NCBI GenBank assembly: GCA_934501535.1
Contig: CAKSUM010000011.1
Span: 1-64,000, forward strand
Length of the DNA: 64,000 bases
DNA from: an uncultured Clostridia bacterium
GTDB taxonomy: Bacteria > Bacillota > Clostridia > UBA1381
Reading direction: 5' to 3'
In this document: piece after piece, positions 7,067-15,130 of the stretch
Numbering within the stretch: position 1 is the first letter of the stretch
Layout of the letters: every line of letters starts with the position of its first letter
Notes under the pieces: model-generated
The model's input: the letters and a program-made list of their open reading frames with translations, nothing else
Told to the model about the DNA's origin: nothing
The model's database searches: none
Translations under genes and position numbers: made by a program

Positions 7067-8482
7067 TCAGTGAGTAAGGAAGAACATGAGCGCAAACAGC
7101 AAAGCGATAATCCATGTGCCGATGTTTACTTCCTTAGCTTTTCCGCCGAACACCTTCACTGCGATGTAAGAAATCAATCCGAAAGCAATTCCGTAGGATA
7201 TGTTATATGCAAACGGCATCATGCTTAATGTCAGAAAAGACGGAAGAGCTTCCTCAGGGTCGCCCCAGTCGATGTCTTTGACGCAGCCTATCATAAGAAT
7301 ACCTACATATATAAGCGCTGCGGCATATGCGCATGCAGGAATGAGCGCGGCAATCGGGGAGAGGAAAAGCGCGATTACAAAGAATACTGCGGTGAATATT
7401 GCAGAAAGACCGGTACGTCCGCCGGCAGCAACACCGGAGGAGGACTCTACAAAGGTTGTAACGGTAGATGTTCCGCAAACGGCACCTACGCAAGTTGCAA
7501 TTGCGTCGGCAAGCATAGCCTTATCCATATTCGGGACATCATATTCTCCGCTTTTCTCATTTTTCACAAGAATACCGCCGCCGCGGCAAGCGCCGTAAAG
7601 TGTGCCGAGTGTGTCGAACATATCAACCATGCAAAAAGCAAGTGATGTTGTAATAAAAGTTATGACAAGTCCGGTTACGGTGTGTCCCTCAGCCGAGAGA
7701 TACTGTGAAAAATCAAAGCCTTCGGTGAATACTTTGCCGAATGAGAGTGATGCAAAATCCTTGAATGCATCTATCGGATTAAGCGAATTTCCGAGTGCGA
7801 AATCGCCGTAGAAGCCCGGAACTGTTAAACCGAGAGCATAATATACAACTGCTGCTCCCAAAATACTCCAAAGGATTGCACCTTTGATTTGTTTTTTTGA
7901 CATAACCGCTATTGATATTACCGCGGCGATTGTAACAATCATCGGCATTATAGATGCCCAGGTTGCCGAGCCGAGCAGATTGAATGAAGCAAGGGATACG
8001 CAGGTTGACTGGCTGTTTACTATGAGTCCGGCGTCCTGCAGACCGAGGAATGCGATGAACAAACCTATTCCGGCAGGGATTGCAGCTTTTACCGCGTGCG
8101 GAATTGCGTCGAAAATAATTTTACGCAGACCGGTTACGGTTAAAAGTATAAATATAATTCCGTCGGCGAGTACGAAAAGCAGTGAGTTTGCGTAGCTGAA
8201 CCCAAGACCTAAGCAAACCGTGTATACGAAAAATGCGTTAAGCCCCATGCCGGAAGCCTGCGCAAGGGGGAGATTTGCAAGAAGTCCGATAAGAAGTGTG
8301 CCCACGGTAGCGGAAAGAGCGGTTGCGATGTATACAGCTCCGTATGTAACGCTGCCGAGCTCCGAAAACATTCCCGGGTTTACCATTAAAATATATGCCA
8401 TTGCCATAAAAGTGGTTATTCCGGCAATAAATTCCGTGCGGACATTGGTTTTGTGTTCTTTCAGTTTAAAAAATCTTTCCAT
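7067..8482 (-). CDS. NCS2-family purine permease (AzgA/PbuG type)
   Basis: The 471-residue protein is an integral membrane nucleobase transporter with about 12-14 hydrophobic segments. The N terminus MERFFKLKEHKTNVRTEFIA followed by GITTFMAMAYILMVNP is characteristic of the AzgA/PbuG hypoxanthine-guanine-adenine permease subfamily. Later segments include VDMFDTLGTLYG and SSGVAAGGRTGLSAI, the conserved substrate-binding repeats. Nucleobase:proton symport is inferred from the family. It has its own terminator. No purine riboswitch fits in the 73-base gap upstream, so regulation is not visible. Confidence 0.9.
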   Translation of the reverse strand: MERFFKLKEHKTNVRTEFIAGITTFMAMAYILMVNPGMFSELGSVTYGAVYIATALSATVGTLLIGLLANLPLAQASGMGLNAFFVYTVCLGLGFSYANSLLFVLADGIIFILLTVTGLRKIIFDAIPHAVKAAIPAGIGLFIAFLGLQDAGLIVNSQSTCVSLASFNLLGSATWASIMPMIVTIAAVISIAVMSKKQIKGAILWSILGAAVVYYALGLTVPGFYGDFALGNSLNPIDAFKDFASLSFGKVFTEGFDFSQYLSAEGHTVTGLVITFITTSLAFCMVDMFDTLGTLYGACRGGGILVKNEKSGEYDVPNMDKAMLADAIATCVGAVCGTSTVTTFVESSSGVAAGGRTGLSAIFTAVFFVIALFLSPIAALIPACAYAAALIYVGILMIGCVKDIDWGDPEEALPSFLTLSMMPFAYNISYGIAFGLISYIAVKVFGGKAKEVNIGTWIIALLFALMFFLTH

Positions 8483-8510
8483 ATAATTTTATCCTTTCAT
8501 CAGCAAAACG

Positions 8511-8547
8511 AAAGACTTTCGGATACGCCTGTCCGCCGAAAGTCTTT
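8511..8547 (-). terminator. Terminator of the SLH gene
   Basis: AAAGACTTTCGG (8511-8522) pairs perfectly with CCGAAAGTCTTT (8536-8547). It begins 8 bases past the stop of the SLH gene. T-rich tracts are present on both sides, stronger on the plus strand. Confidence 0.75.
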
Positions 8548-8554
8548 TTTTGTT

Positions 8555-9550
8555 TTATTCCAGTGTTGCTCCTATGGTGAAATTAGTATTTTTTACCGAG
8601 TAAATTGTGCCGCATGTCAGTTTGGAAATATCTGCATTGATATAAGGTCTGATCAATCTTAATGCGTTCACTTTTCCGGTAACCGTAATTCCGGTTGCTC
8701 CGAAGGTTTTTTCGCCTTTTTCGTTAGTTGTCGGCGTTGCGCAGCCGCGGATAACCAGTTTTTTTGCGGCATCGATGTCTTTAAGTGTGATTTTTCCGGC
8801 GGAAACGCTGTCGCCGATGTACAGATTACCGTCAATTTTTGCATTTTCAATCACAACTCCGTCCGAACGAATCATCGTGTTGCCGCTCGGCAGTTCGCTG
8901 TAGGTGCCGGGGTTATCGATATAGTTTTGAATGAGATTGCCCATTACGGAGGCAAACTGTGCTCTTGTTATGTAGGCTGTCGGAGTGAGCTTTCCGTCAA
9001 CGCCTTTCCAGCCGTCATTGGAAACAACTCCCGCAAAAAACGGTTTAGCCCATTCTGCAATTTCAGCCGCGTCGGTGTAGCCGTCCAGCGAAGAATAATC
9101 ATATACGCGGTTCGGTGTTTTTCCGGTGTAAGGCGGCAGCAGGTCGAATACCTGTGACAGAACCGTGAAACATTCCTGGAAAGTTATGTTGTTGTTAGGA
9201 TACATGTTGTTTCCGTCACCCGAGAAGGCGCCCATTGCGTACGCTTTGGCGATGGCTTCATAAAACCAGTCATTGCTTTTGTTAACATCGGTAAAGCGTG
9301 AGATATCTCCCAGCTCCGTAACTTTGCATGCTCTTGTGATGATAGCAGCCATTTCGCTTCTTTTAATGTTATTGTCGGGGCGTACCGTGTTGTCCTCATA
9401 GCCGGACAGCAGACCATTTGTTACCGCATTTTCGATTGCCGCTGCGGAAGTCGGGTCTGCAGGCATGTCCGTGAAAGATGCAGCAGATACTGCGGAGGCT
9501 GCGGTCAATGCGGCGCACAGTACCAGTGACGCTATTTTTATTTTTTTCAT
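8555..9550 (-). CDS. S-layer homology (SLH) domain protein
   Basis: The 331-residue exported protein has a signal peptide of about 23 residues (KKIKIASLVLCAALTAAS, cleavage near AVSAAS). Three SLH-type modules follow: residues about 24-80 (SFTDMPAD, GLLSGYEDNTVRPDNNIKR), 81-140 (RFTDVNKSNDWFYEAIAKA) and 150-215 (LDGYTDAAEIAEWAKPF). SLH modules anchor proteins to pyruvylated secondary cell-wall polymer. The C-terminal 110 residues are rich in short beta-strand patterns (VVIENAKIDGNLYIGDSV) and match no family I can name. The SLH modules come first, unlike many SLH enzymes where they are terminal. Probably a structural or surface-display protein. Confidence 0.85.
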   Translation of the reverse strand: MKKIKIASLVLCAALTAASAVSAASFTDMPADPTSAAAIENAVTNGLLSGYEDNTVRPDNNIKRSEMAAIITRACKVTELGDISRFTDVNKSNDWFYEAIAKAYAMGAFSGDGNNMYPNNNITFQECFTVLSQVFDLLPPYTGKTPNRVYDYSSLDGYTDAAEIAEWAKPFFAGVVSNDGWKGVDGKLTPTAYITRAQFASVMGNLIQNYIDNPGTYSELPSGNTMIRSDGVVIENAKIDGNLYIGDSVSAGKITLKDIDAAKKLVIRGCATPTTNEKGEKTFGATGITVTGKVNALRLIRPYINADISKLTCGTIYSVKNTNFTIGATLE

Positions 9551-9641
9551 TATGTAAACTCCTTTCAGATTAAACCTATATTTTGATTATATCATACATT
9601 ATTCTCAAAGTCCAGTAATTTAATAAAATTCTTTTTTTATA

Positions 9642-9670
9642 TTGACAACAGCTGTATAATTTTGTATAAT
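9642..9670 (+). promoter_or_regulatory. Consensus sigma-A promoter for rhaB
   Basis: TTGACA (9642-9647) and TATAAT (9665-9670) are separated by exactly 17 bases. The spacer contains the perfect palindrome ACAGCTGT (9648-9655) and a second TATAAT (9655-9660), so an operator or overlapping promoter is possible. Confidence 0.8.
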
Positions 9671-9729
9671 AAAAATATATTTGGGTTTGTTTGGTTTTAA
9701 TTTGATTATGGGAAACGGAGAAATGAAAA

Positions 9730-11217
9730 ATGAAAAAAACATACAAATTTTTGGCATTTGATTTCGGTGCGTCAAGCGGACGTGCAATGCTTGCAAAATT
9801 TGACGGAGAGAAGATAACGCTGGAAGAAAAACACAGATTTTCCAATGACCCCGTTACGGTAAACGGCGGCATGTACTGGGACGTTCTGCGGCTTTTTCAC
9901 GAAATAAAGCAGGGAATTTTAAAGTGTGCAAATTCCGGTGACCGCGATATTGACTGCATAGGAATTGATACATGGGGAGTGGATTACGGTTATCTGGATA
10001 AAAACGGAAAGCTGCTCGGAAATCCGCATCACTACCGTGACCCGAGAACGGACGGAATGTATGATGAGGCATTTAAGCTTGTTCCGAAAGAAGAAATATT
10101 TAAGGAAACCGGCATTGCGTTCAACTGGTTCAATACACTGTATCAGATGCTGTCGGAAAGGCTGTCAGATGATGTGACTCTTGCGAATGCGGACAAGATG
10201 CTGTTCATGCCGGATTTGTTCAATTATTTCCTGACGGGTGAAATGAGATGCGAGTATACAGAGGCGTCAACGTCGCAGATGTTTAATTCGGAAAAATACG
10301 AATGGGCATATGACATGCTTGAAAAAATGGGAATACCAACCGATATTTTTGCGGAAATGATATACCCGGGCGAAAAAGTGGGCGTGCTGAAACCCGAGCT
10401 GGCGGAGGAACTGGGCGTGGGACAAATTCCCGTAATCGCGGTTGCATCGCATGATACCGGCTCGGCGGTTGCATCGGTTCCGGTTGCGAAAGATGAGGAT
10501 TTTGTGTACATATCCAGCGGAACATGGTCGCTGATGGGTGTCGAGCTTGACAAGCCCATGGTAACGGAAGAAGCTATGGCGCATAACTTCACAAATGAGG
10601 GTGGAGTAAATAAAACCGTGCGTTTTCTGAAAAATATAATGGGTCTGTGGCTCATTCAGGAATCGCGCCGTCAGTGGGACAGAGAGGGCACACTGTTGTC
10701 ATTTGACGAACTGGAAAAACAGGCAAATGAGGCAGAGCCGTTTGCAAGCCTTATAAATCCCGATTATCATGAATTTCAGACACCGGGAAATATGCCGGAG
10801 CGCATAAGGGAATACTGCCGCAAGACGGGACAGAAGGTTCCGGAAACAAAAGGCGAGATTGTGCGCTGTATTGCGGAAAGTCTTGCATTTGCATACCGCA
10901 GAACGGTGGAAGGCATGGAGGAGGTCACCGGGAAGAAATACAATGTGATAAACATTGTCGGCGGCGGAATAAAGGACAAAATGATTTGCCGCTTTACCGC
11001 AAATGCAACAAAACGAACCGTATCCGCAGGCCCTGTTGAAGCGACAAGCATAGGAAATGTAATAGTACAGGGTATCGCAATGGGCGCAATCGGTGATTTG
11101 TACGAGGGAAGAAAAATTGTTAAAAATTCCTTCCCGATTGCCGAGTACAAGCCGGAAAATCCTGACGAATGGGATAAGGCGTATGAAAAATGGCAGAAAA
11201 TTTGTACGCTTAAATGA
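9730..11217 (+). CDS. rhaB: Rhamnulokinase
   Basis: The 495-residue FGGY-family sugar kinase phosphorylates L-rhamnulose. The N-terminal phosphate-binding segment FDFGASSGRAMLAKFDG is the rhamnulokinase form of the ATPase motif. TWGVDYGYLDKNGKLLGNPHHYRDPR carries the substrate-binding aspartate and the RhaB-specific HYRD sequence. The second domain has SHDTGSAVASVP, SSGTWSLMGVE and NIVGGGIKD, the adenosine-binding loop. The chosen ATG lies 9 bases after ACGGAG. No rhaA or rhaD is adjacent, and the gene is monocistronic with a terminator just after the stop, so the rest of rhamnose catabolism is elsewhere. Confidence 0.93.
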   Translation: MKKTYKFLAFDFGASSGRAMLAKFDGEKITLEEKHRFSNDPVTVNGGMYWDVLRLFHEIKQGILKCANSGDRDIDCIGIDTWGVDYGYLDKNGKLLGNPHHYRDPRTDGMYDEAFKLVPKEEIFKETGIAFNWFNTLYQMLSERLSDDVTLANADKMLFMPDLFNYFLTGEMRCEYTEASTSQMFNSEKYEWAYDMLEKMGIPTDIFAEMIYPGEKVGVLKPELAEELGVGQIPVIAVASHDTGSAVASVPVAKDEDFVYISSGTWSLMGVELDKPMVTEEAMAHNFTNEGGVNKTVRFLKNIMGLWLIQESRRQWDREGTLLSFDELEKQANEAEPFASLINPDYHEFQTPGNMPERIREYCRKTGQKVPETKGEIVRCIAESLAFAYRRTVEGMEEVTGKKYNVINIVGGGIKDKMICRFTANATKRTVSAGPVEATSIGNVIVQGIAMGAIGDLYEGRKIVKNSFPIAEYKPENPDEWDKAYEKWQKICTLK

Positions 11218-11231
11218 ATATCTTAAAAACA

Positions 11232-11278
11232 AATCTCATAGTATTTACTGATAGTATTTACTATGAGATTATTTTTTT
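11232..11278 (+). terminator. Terminator of rhaB
   Basis: AATCTCATAGTA (11232-11243) pairs perfectly with TACTATGAGATT (11259-11270), followed by ATTTTTTT. Confidence 0.85.
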
Positions 11279-11348
11279 GCGGAATTTTAATACAGGACTT
11301 GCCGCAAAAATTTATGGCTGCCGCCGGGCAGCGGATTGGAGGATTAAA

Positions 11349-12887
11349 ATGCAGTTAAAAAAACGCGATGTCAAGCTTGGAAAAGCGGTGTATGACGGAG
11401 AAATCAAATCGAGTGCGGAGGGGAGCATAATAGTGCCGGACGTCAAGCCGGACATAATGAAGGTTTTACAGGTGGACGCGGAGTCATTTCTTTGTGAAAG
11501 GCTTATTGATGACGGAAAAATCACATTAAAGGGACGGGTAAATATCAATGTTCTGTATCTGCCGGAAAACGGAGCGGGCTGTGTGCAGTGCATAAAAAGC
11601 AGTCTTGAATTTTGCGAAACGCTGAAACGTTCGGAGTTTACGGAAAATATGCGGCTTTTTGCATGCTGCGATACGGAAAAAGTAAGCTATAAGCTGATAA
11701 ATTCACGGAAAATAAGCGTTGATGCACAGCTGCTTATAGATGTTCGCGTCACTGCGGACAGAACATGCAGTCTTGTGTGCGGCGTAGAGGAAAGCTCGGC
11801 ACAGATGCGACGGGAAAATATATGCCTTTGCAGCGAGAACGGCAGTGATGAATTTAGCTTTAATATAGAAGAAACGGTTGATTTTCCTCACGGCAAGGCA
11901 GCCGCTGCGGAGCTGCTTAAGACAAATGTTGTAATATTTGATAAGGAATACAAGGCGCTGAGCGGCAAGCTTGTGGTAAAAGGAAAAGCTTGTGTAAGCG
12001 TATTGTACGCAGATGAAAACAACTGTTGTTCGCACATGGACTTTGAACTGCCGTTTACCGAGGTTTTCGATATGGAGGGGCTTACGGAAAATTCCGAGTG
12101 TGAAGTAATATACGAAACCGGTGATACGGACGCGGCGCTGTCGCAAAATGCGGACGGTGAAATGAAATGTATTGTACTTAATATCGGTGTATGCGTGAGC
12201 GTTCGGACGGAATGCAGGGAAGAGGTTGCGGTGCTGTCCGACTGCTATTTTACTGACAGCGAATGTCAGCCGGCATATGAGGAGCTGGAAACCGAAAATG
12301 TCATAGAGCGGCCTGTTTTTTCGGCGATGCTTAAGGAAATACTGCAAAAAGAGCAGGGCGCGCCCGAAATTGCCGGAATATATACCGTCTGCGCAAAGCC
12401 GTATATAACGGCGACACAAATTCAAAGCGGACGCCTTGCCGTATCGGGAAAAGCGGTTGTGTACGTTCTTTATATCACCGATAATCCGCAGATGCCTGTG
12501 TGCAGTATTAATGAAGAAATTCCTTTCAGCTATATGATTGACTGTGAGAATGCCGTCCGTGACGCGGAGGTGCTGCTTACGGCGGAATGTGAGCATGTGA
12601 GCTACGCAATCAGTTCGTCAAATTCGGTAGAGATACGCTGCGGTATATGCATATCGGGAAAAATGATTAAAAAAACGAGCCGCCGCATAATTACCGATGT
12701 TTCCGTTTCGGAGCTGCCGCAGCATGACAGGGGGATAGTGATATATTTTACAAAAAGCGGCGATACGCTGTGGGATATTGCAAAGCATTATCATGTAAAG
12801 GGCGACAGCATTATAGCATGTAACGATATGGGAGAATGTGCGGAAATATCCGGCGGCGAAAAGCTTATCATTCCGGTGTCGGAGTGA
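11349..12887 (+). CDS. sipL: SipL-like spore morphogenesis protein (DUF3794 and LysM)
   Basis: The 512-residue protein carries repeated DUF3794 (SPOCS) modules over roughly residues 20-440 and a C-terminal LysM domain at about 465-510 (YFTKSGDTLWDIAKHYHVKG, GEKLIIPVSE). This is the architecture of SipL, which in Clostridioides difficile binds SpoIVA through its LysM domain to build the spore coat base. Repeated segments such as GKLVVKGKACVSVLYADE and GRLAVSGKAVVYVLYITD mark the modules. A longer frame opens at 11214 but overlaps the rhaB terminator; the ATG at 11349 has a TTGGAGG ribosome site and the expected N terminus. The symbol is given by architecture; other DUF3794-LysM paralogues exist. 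Confidence 0.8.
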   Translation: MQLKKRDVKLGKAVYDGEIKSSAEGSIIVPDVKPDIMKVLQVDAESFLCERLIDDGKITLKGRVNINVLYLPENGAGCVQCIKSSLEFCETLKRSEFTENMRLFACCDTEKVSYKLINSRKISVDAQLLIDVRVTADRTCSLVCGVEESSAQMRRENICLCSENGSDEFSFNIEETVDFPHGKAAAAELLKTNVVIFDKEYKALSGKLVVKGKACVSVLYADENNCCSHMDFELPFTEVFDMEGLTENSECEVIYETGDTDAALSQNADGEMKCIVLNIGVCVSVRTECREEVAVLSDCYFTDSECQPAYEELETENVIERPVFSAMLKEILQKEQGAPEIAGIYTVCAKPYITATQIQSGRLAVSGKAVVYVLYITDNPQMPVCSINEEIPFSYMIDCENAVRDAEVLLTAECEHVSYAISSSNSVEIRCGICISGKMIKKTSRRIITDVSVSELPQHDRGIVIYFTKSGDTLWDIAKHYHVKGDSIIACNDMGECAEISGGEKLIIPVSE

Positions 12888-12940
12888 CAGGCGGCACATT
12901 CGGATTGTGCAGAAAATAAACTGAAGTTTAAGTAAAAAAA

Positions 12941-13004
12941 GCCCGGAAATTACAGAACCGACCTCCGAAATTCAGAAACGGGAGTCGGTTCGGGTGTACC
13001 GGGC
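12941..13004. terminator. Nested hairpin terminator between sipL and murC
   Basis: Outer arms GCCCGG/CCGGGC (12941-12946, 12999-13004) enclose an inner stem GAACCGAC/GTCGGTTC. A run of seven As on the left makes it a strong minus-strand terminator for murC, and TTATTTATAT on the right a weaker one for sipL. Confidence 0.75.
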
Positions 13005-13084
13005 TTATTTATATGTCATAAAGAGCCGCATGTTTCGGAAACATAGCCGAGCGGTAAACAAGCAATAAAGAAGCGTTCGGCGCA

Positions 13085-14476
13085 TCATTTAGAGCATGCG
13101 TGATTTTTGCATAGGCTATCGGCAATATCAACTACGTTGCCCGCACCCATGGTGAAAACAACATCGCCGGGAGCAAGCTCGGATTTTAAAATATTTTCTA
13201 TTTCGCCGAAGTCATCAACATAGCGAACCTTTACACCGCGCTTTTCAATATCTGCCGCCAGGTTTTCGGGCTTTGTCACACCGTCCGGCTTTTCGCGCGC
13301 TGCGTAGATATGTGTAATGATAAGCTCATCGACATTGTCAAAACTTTCGCAAAATTCGTTCCATAATGTCTTTGTGCGTGAGTAGGTATGCGGTTGAAAT
13401 ACGCACCAGAGCCGCTTGTGTTCAAGCTCCGACGCCGCTTTGAGCGTTGCTTTTATTTCTGTGGGGTGATGCGCGTAATCGTCCATGATTAATGCGCCGT
13501 TGTATTCGCCCTTTTTCTCAAATCTGCGGTGTGCGCCGGAAAATTCCTCCACACCCTGTTTTACGAGCTGCATGTCGGCGCCCCAGACGTCGCATACGGC
13601 GACGGTTGCCAACGCATTGAGAACATTGTGCTCACCGGGGACTTTAAGCGAAACGCTGCATAAAAGCTCATCGCCGCGCATTATGTCGAAACTCGGGAAC
13701 CCTTCCTCATACACAAGATTTTCGGCATGATACAGATAGTCTTTGCCTATTCCGTAATATTTTATATCAAGCGGCGCGCCGCTCAGAGCAGTGCGCACGT
13801 TTTTGTCATTGCCCGACGCAATTACGCAGCCCTTTCCTTGGGTTAAAAATGCATACTTGCGGAAACTTTCTATTATTTCTTCAATGCCGGAGAAGAAATC
13901 AAGATGGTCGGCGTCTATATTTGTTATGACAGCCATAGTCGGGAAAAACTGCAGAAAACTGTTGGTGTACTCGCAAGCCTCCGTGATGAAGTAGTCCGAA
14001 TTTCCGGTTCGTATATTTCCGCCGATAATATCAAGCTCGCCGCCTACGCTGACGGTCGGGTCGAGACCGGAACGTATCAGTGCATGAGCAAGCATGGAGG
14101 TTGTAGTGGTTTTGCCGTGCGTACCGGCGATGCCGGCAGCATGACGGTAAAGCTTCATTATCGCGCCGAGAAATTCCGCACGCGTAATCAGCGTTATGCC
14201 GAGGTCTTTTGCCGCCTGCATTTCCGGATTATCCTCATGCACCGCCGCGGTATGTATCACAAGGTCGGCGCCCGCAACATTCTGAGCTGCATGTCCCTCG
14301 TGAATAACCGCACCGAGTTTTTCGAGTTTGTCCGTAATATGCGATTTTGCGCGGTCAGAACCGGTTACCGCATACCCTTTCTGCAGCATAATCATGGCAA
14401 GACCGCTCATGCTTATTCCGCCTATTCCTATAAAATGAATATGTGCATTTTTGTTCAGTTGTTTTATATCAAACAT
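13085..14476 (-). CDS. murC: UDP-N-acetylmuramate--L-alanine ligase
   Basis: The 463-residue Mur ligase adds L-alanine to UDP-MurNAc in the cytoplasm, the first step of the peptidoglycan stem peptide. The N-terminal Rossmann domain starts FIGIGGISMSGLA. The ATP-binding loop is AGTHGKTTTTSMLAHALI. ITNIDADHLDFF and DDYAHHPTEIKATLKAA are the central and C-terminal Mur signatures. The length matches the family. It is transcribed alone on the minus strand and faces the sipL terminator. Confidence 0.96.
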   Translation of the reverse strand: MFDIKQLNKNAHIHFIGIGGISMSGLAMIMLQKGYAVTGSDRAKSHITDKLEKLGAVIHEGHAAQNVAGADLVIHTAAVHEDNPEMQAAKDLGITLITRAEFLGAIMKLYRHAAGIAGTHGKTTTTSMLAHALIRSGLDPTVSVGGELDIIGGNIRTGNSDYFITEACEYTNSFLQFFPTMAVITNIDADHLDFFSGIEEIIESFRKYAFLTQGKGCVIASGNDKNVRTALSGAPLDIKYYGIGKDYLYHAENLVYEEGFPSFDIMRGDELLCSVSLKVPGEHNVLNALATVAVCDVWGADMQLVKQGVEEFSGAHRRFEKKGEYNGALIMDDYAHHPTEIKATLKAASELEHKRLWCVFQPHTYSRTKTLWNEFCESFDNVDELIITHIYAAREKPDGVTKPENLAADIEKRGVKVRYVDDFGEIENILKSELAPGDVVFTMGAGNVVDIADSLCKNHACSK

Positions 14477-14645
14477 ATTTTTAGCTCCTTAATTTTATAA
14501 ATTTATTATATACCTTTTTTTTCAAAAATAAAACAAATTTTTCCTATTTGTAAAAAAAACGAAATATAAAAGATTTGAAACATAAAAATAATTCAATAAA
14601 ATTGTACATTTTAGACAAAAAATGACATGCAACAACACATATATA

Positions 14646-14674
14646 TTGACATAGTTTATATAATCATATATAAT
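14646..14674 (+). promoter_or_regulatory. Perfect sigma-A promoter for spoVG
   Basis: TTGACA (14646-14651) and TATAAT (14669-14674) are separated by 17 bases, exactly the consensus. In Bacillus subtilis spoVG is known for a sigma-H promoter, so a perfect sigma-A site here suggests strong vegetative transcription. Confidence 0.85.
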
Positions 14675-14749
14675 GTTAGTGTTAGCAGTACATCTTAGGA
14701 ATGACACCAAAACAGCTTTAACCTATAGCTTTGGAAGGTGGTGGATTCT

Positions 14750-15013
14750 GTGGAAATTACAGATGTCAGGGTAAAAAAAGTAGCAAGCGACGGAAAAATG
14801 AAAGGAATTGCATCGGTAACTTTTGATGATGCCTTTGTTGTGCATGACATAAAAATTATCGAGGGGCGTGAAAAATTGTTCACTGCAATGCCGTCAAGGC
14901 GCACTCTTGAAAATGAATTTAAGGATATTGCTCATCCGATTAATTCAGAAATGCGTGACAAGCTGGAAACGGCAGTTATTAATAAATATAATGAAACGAT
15001 CGCTGAAGAGTGA
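14750..15013 (+). CDS. spoVG: Septation regulator SpoVG
   Basis: The 87-residue protein is SpoVG, a conserved regulator of cell division and sporulation that binds nucleic acid in several Firmicutes. Upstream GTG codons at 14738 and 14741 are in frame, but the GTG at 14750 yields the canonical N terminus MEITDVRVKKV and lies 7 bases after AAGGTGGT, so it is chosen. The family core is present: ASVTFDDAFVVHDIKIIEG, LFTAMPSRRT and FKDIAHPINSEMRDKLE. It is monocistronic with its own terminator. Confidence 0.95.
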   Translation: MEITDVRVKKVASDGKMKGIASVTFDDAFVVHDIKIIEGREKLFTAMPSRRTLENEFKDIAHPINSEMRDKLETAVINKYNETIAEE

Positions 15014-15016
15014 AGT

Positions 15017-15047
15017 GAAGCTGTCATATACGGCAGCTTCTTTTTTT
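15017..15047 (+). terminator. Terminator of spoVG
   Basis: GAAGCTGTC pairs with GGCAGCTTC (one wobble) and is followed by seven Ts, starting 4 bases after the stop. Confidence 0.9.
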
Positions 15048-15056
15048 ATATAAGGA

Positions 15057-15085
15057 AAACCGCACAGAGGCTCCCCGTGCGGTTT
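15057..15085 (-). terminator. Probable terminator of the MATE gene
   Basis: AAACCGCAC (15057-15065) pairs perfectly with GTGCGGTTT (15077-15085). It lies between the convergent spoVG and MATE genes. The minus-strand U-tract is short. Confidence 0.55.
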
Positions 15086-15130
15086 AAAAAATTTTCACAT
15101 GCCGTATTTGCAGCCGCTGCCACAGGACGG

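Noticed and set aside
7067..8554. Purine riboswitch before the permease
   Set aside because: Only 73 bases separate the permease from the SLH gene, and those bases hold the SLH terminator.
11214..11348. Longer N terminus for sipL
   Set aside because: It would cover the rhaB terminator, and the ATG at 11349 has a strong ribosome site.
11703..12596. 297-codon minus-strand frame opposite sipL
   Set aside because: Shadow of sipL, whose DUF3794 repeats and LysM domain are clear.
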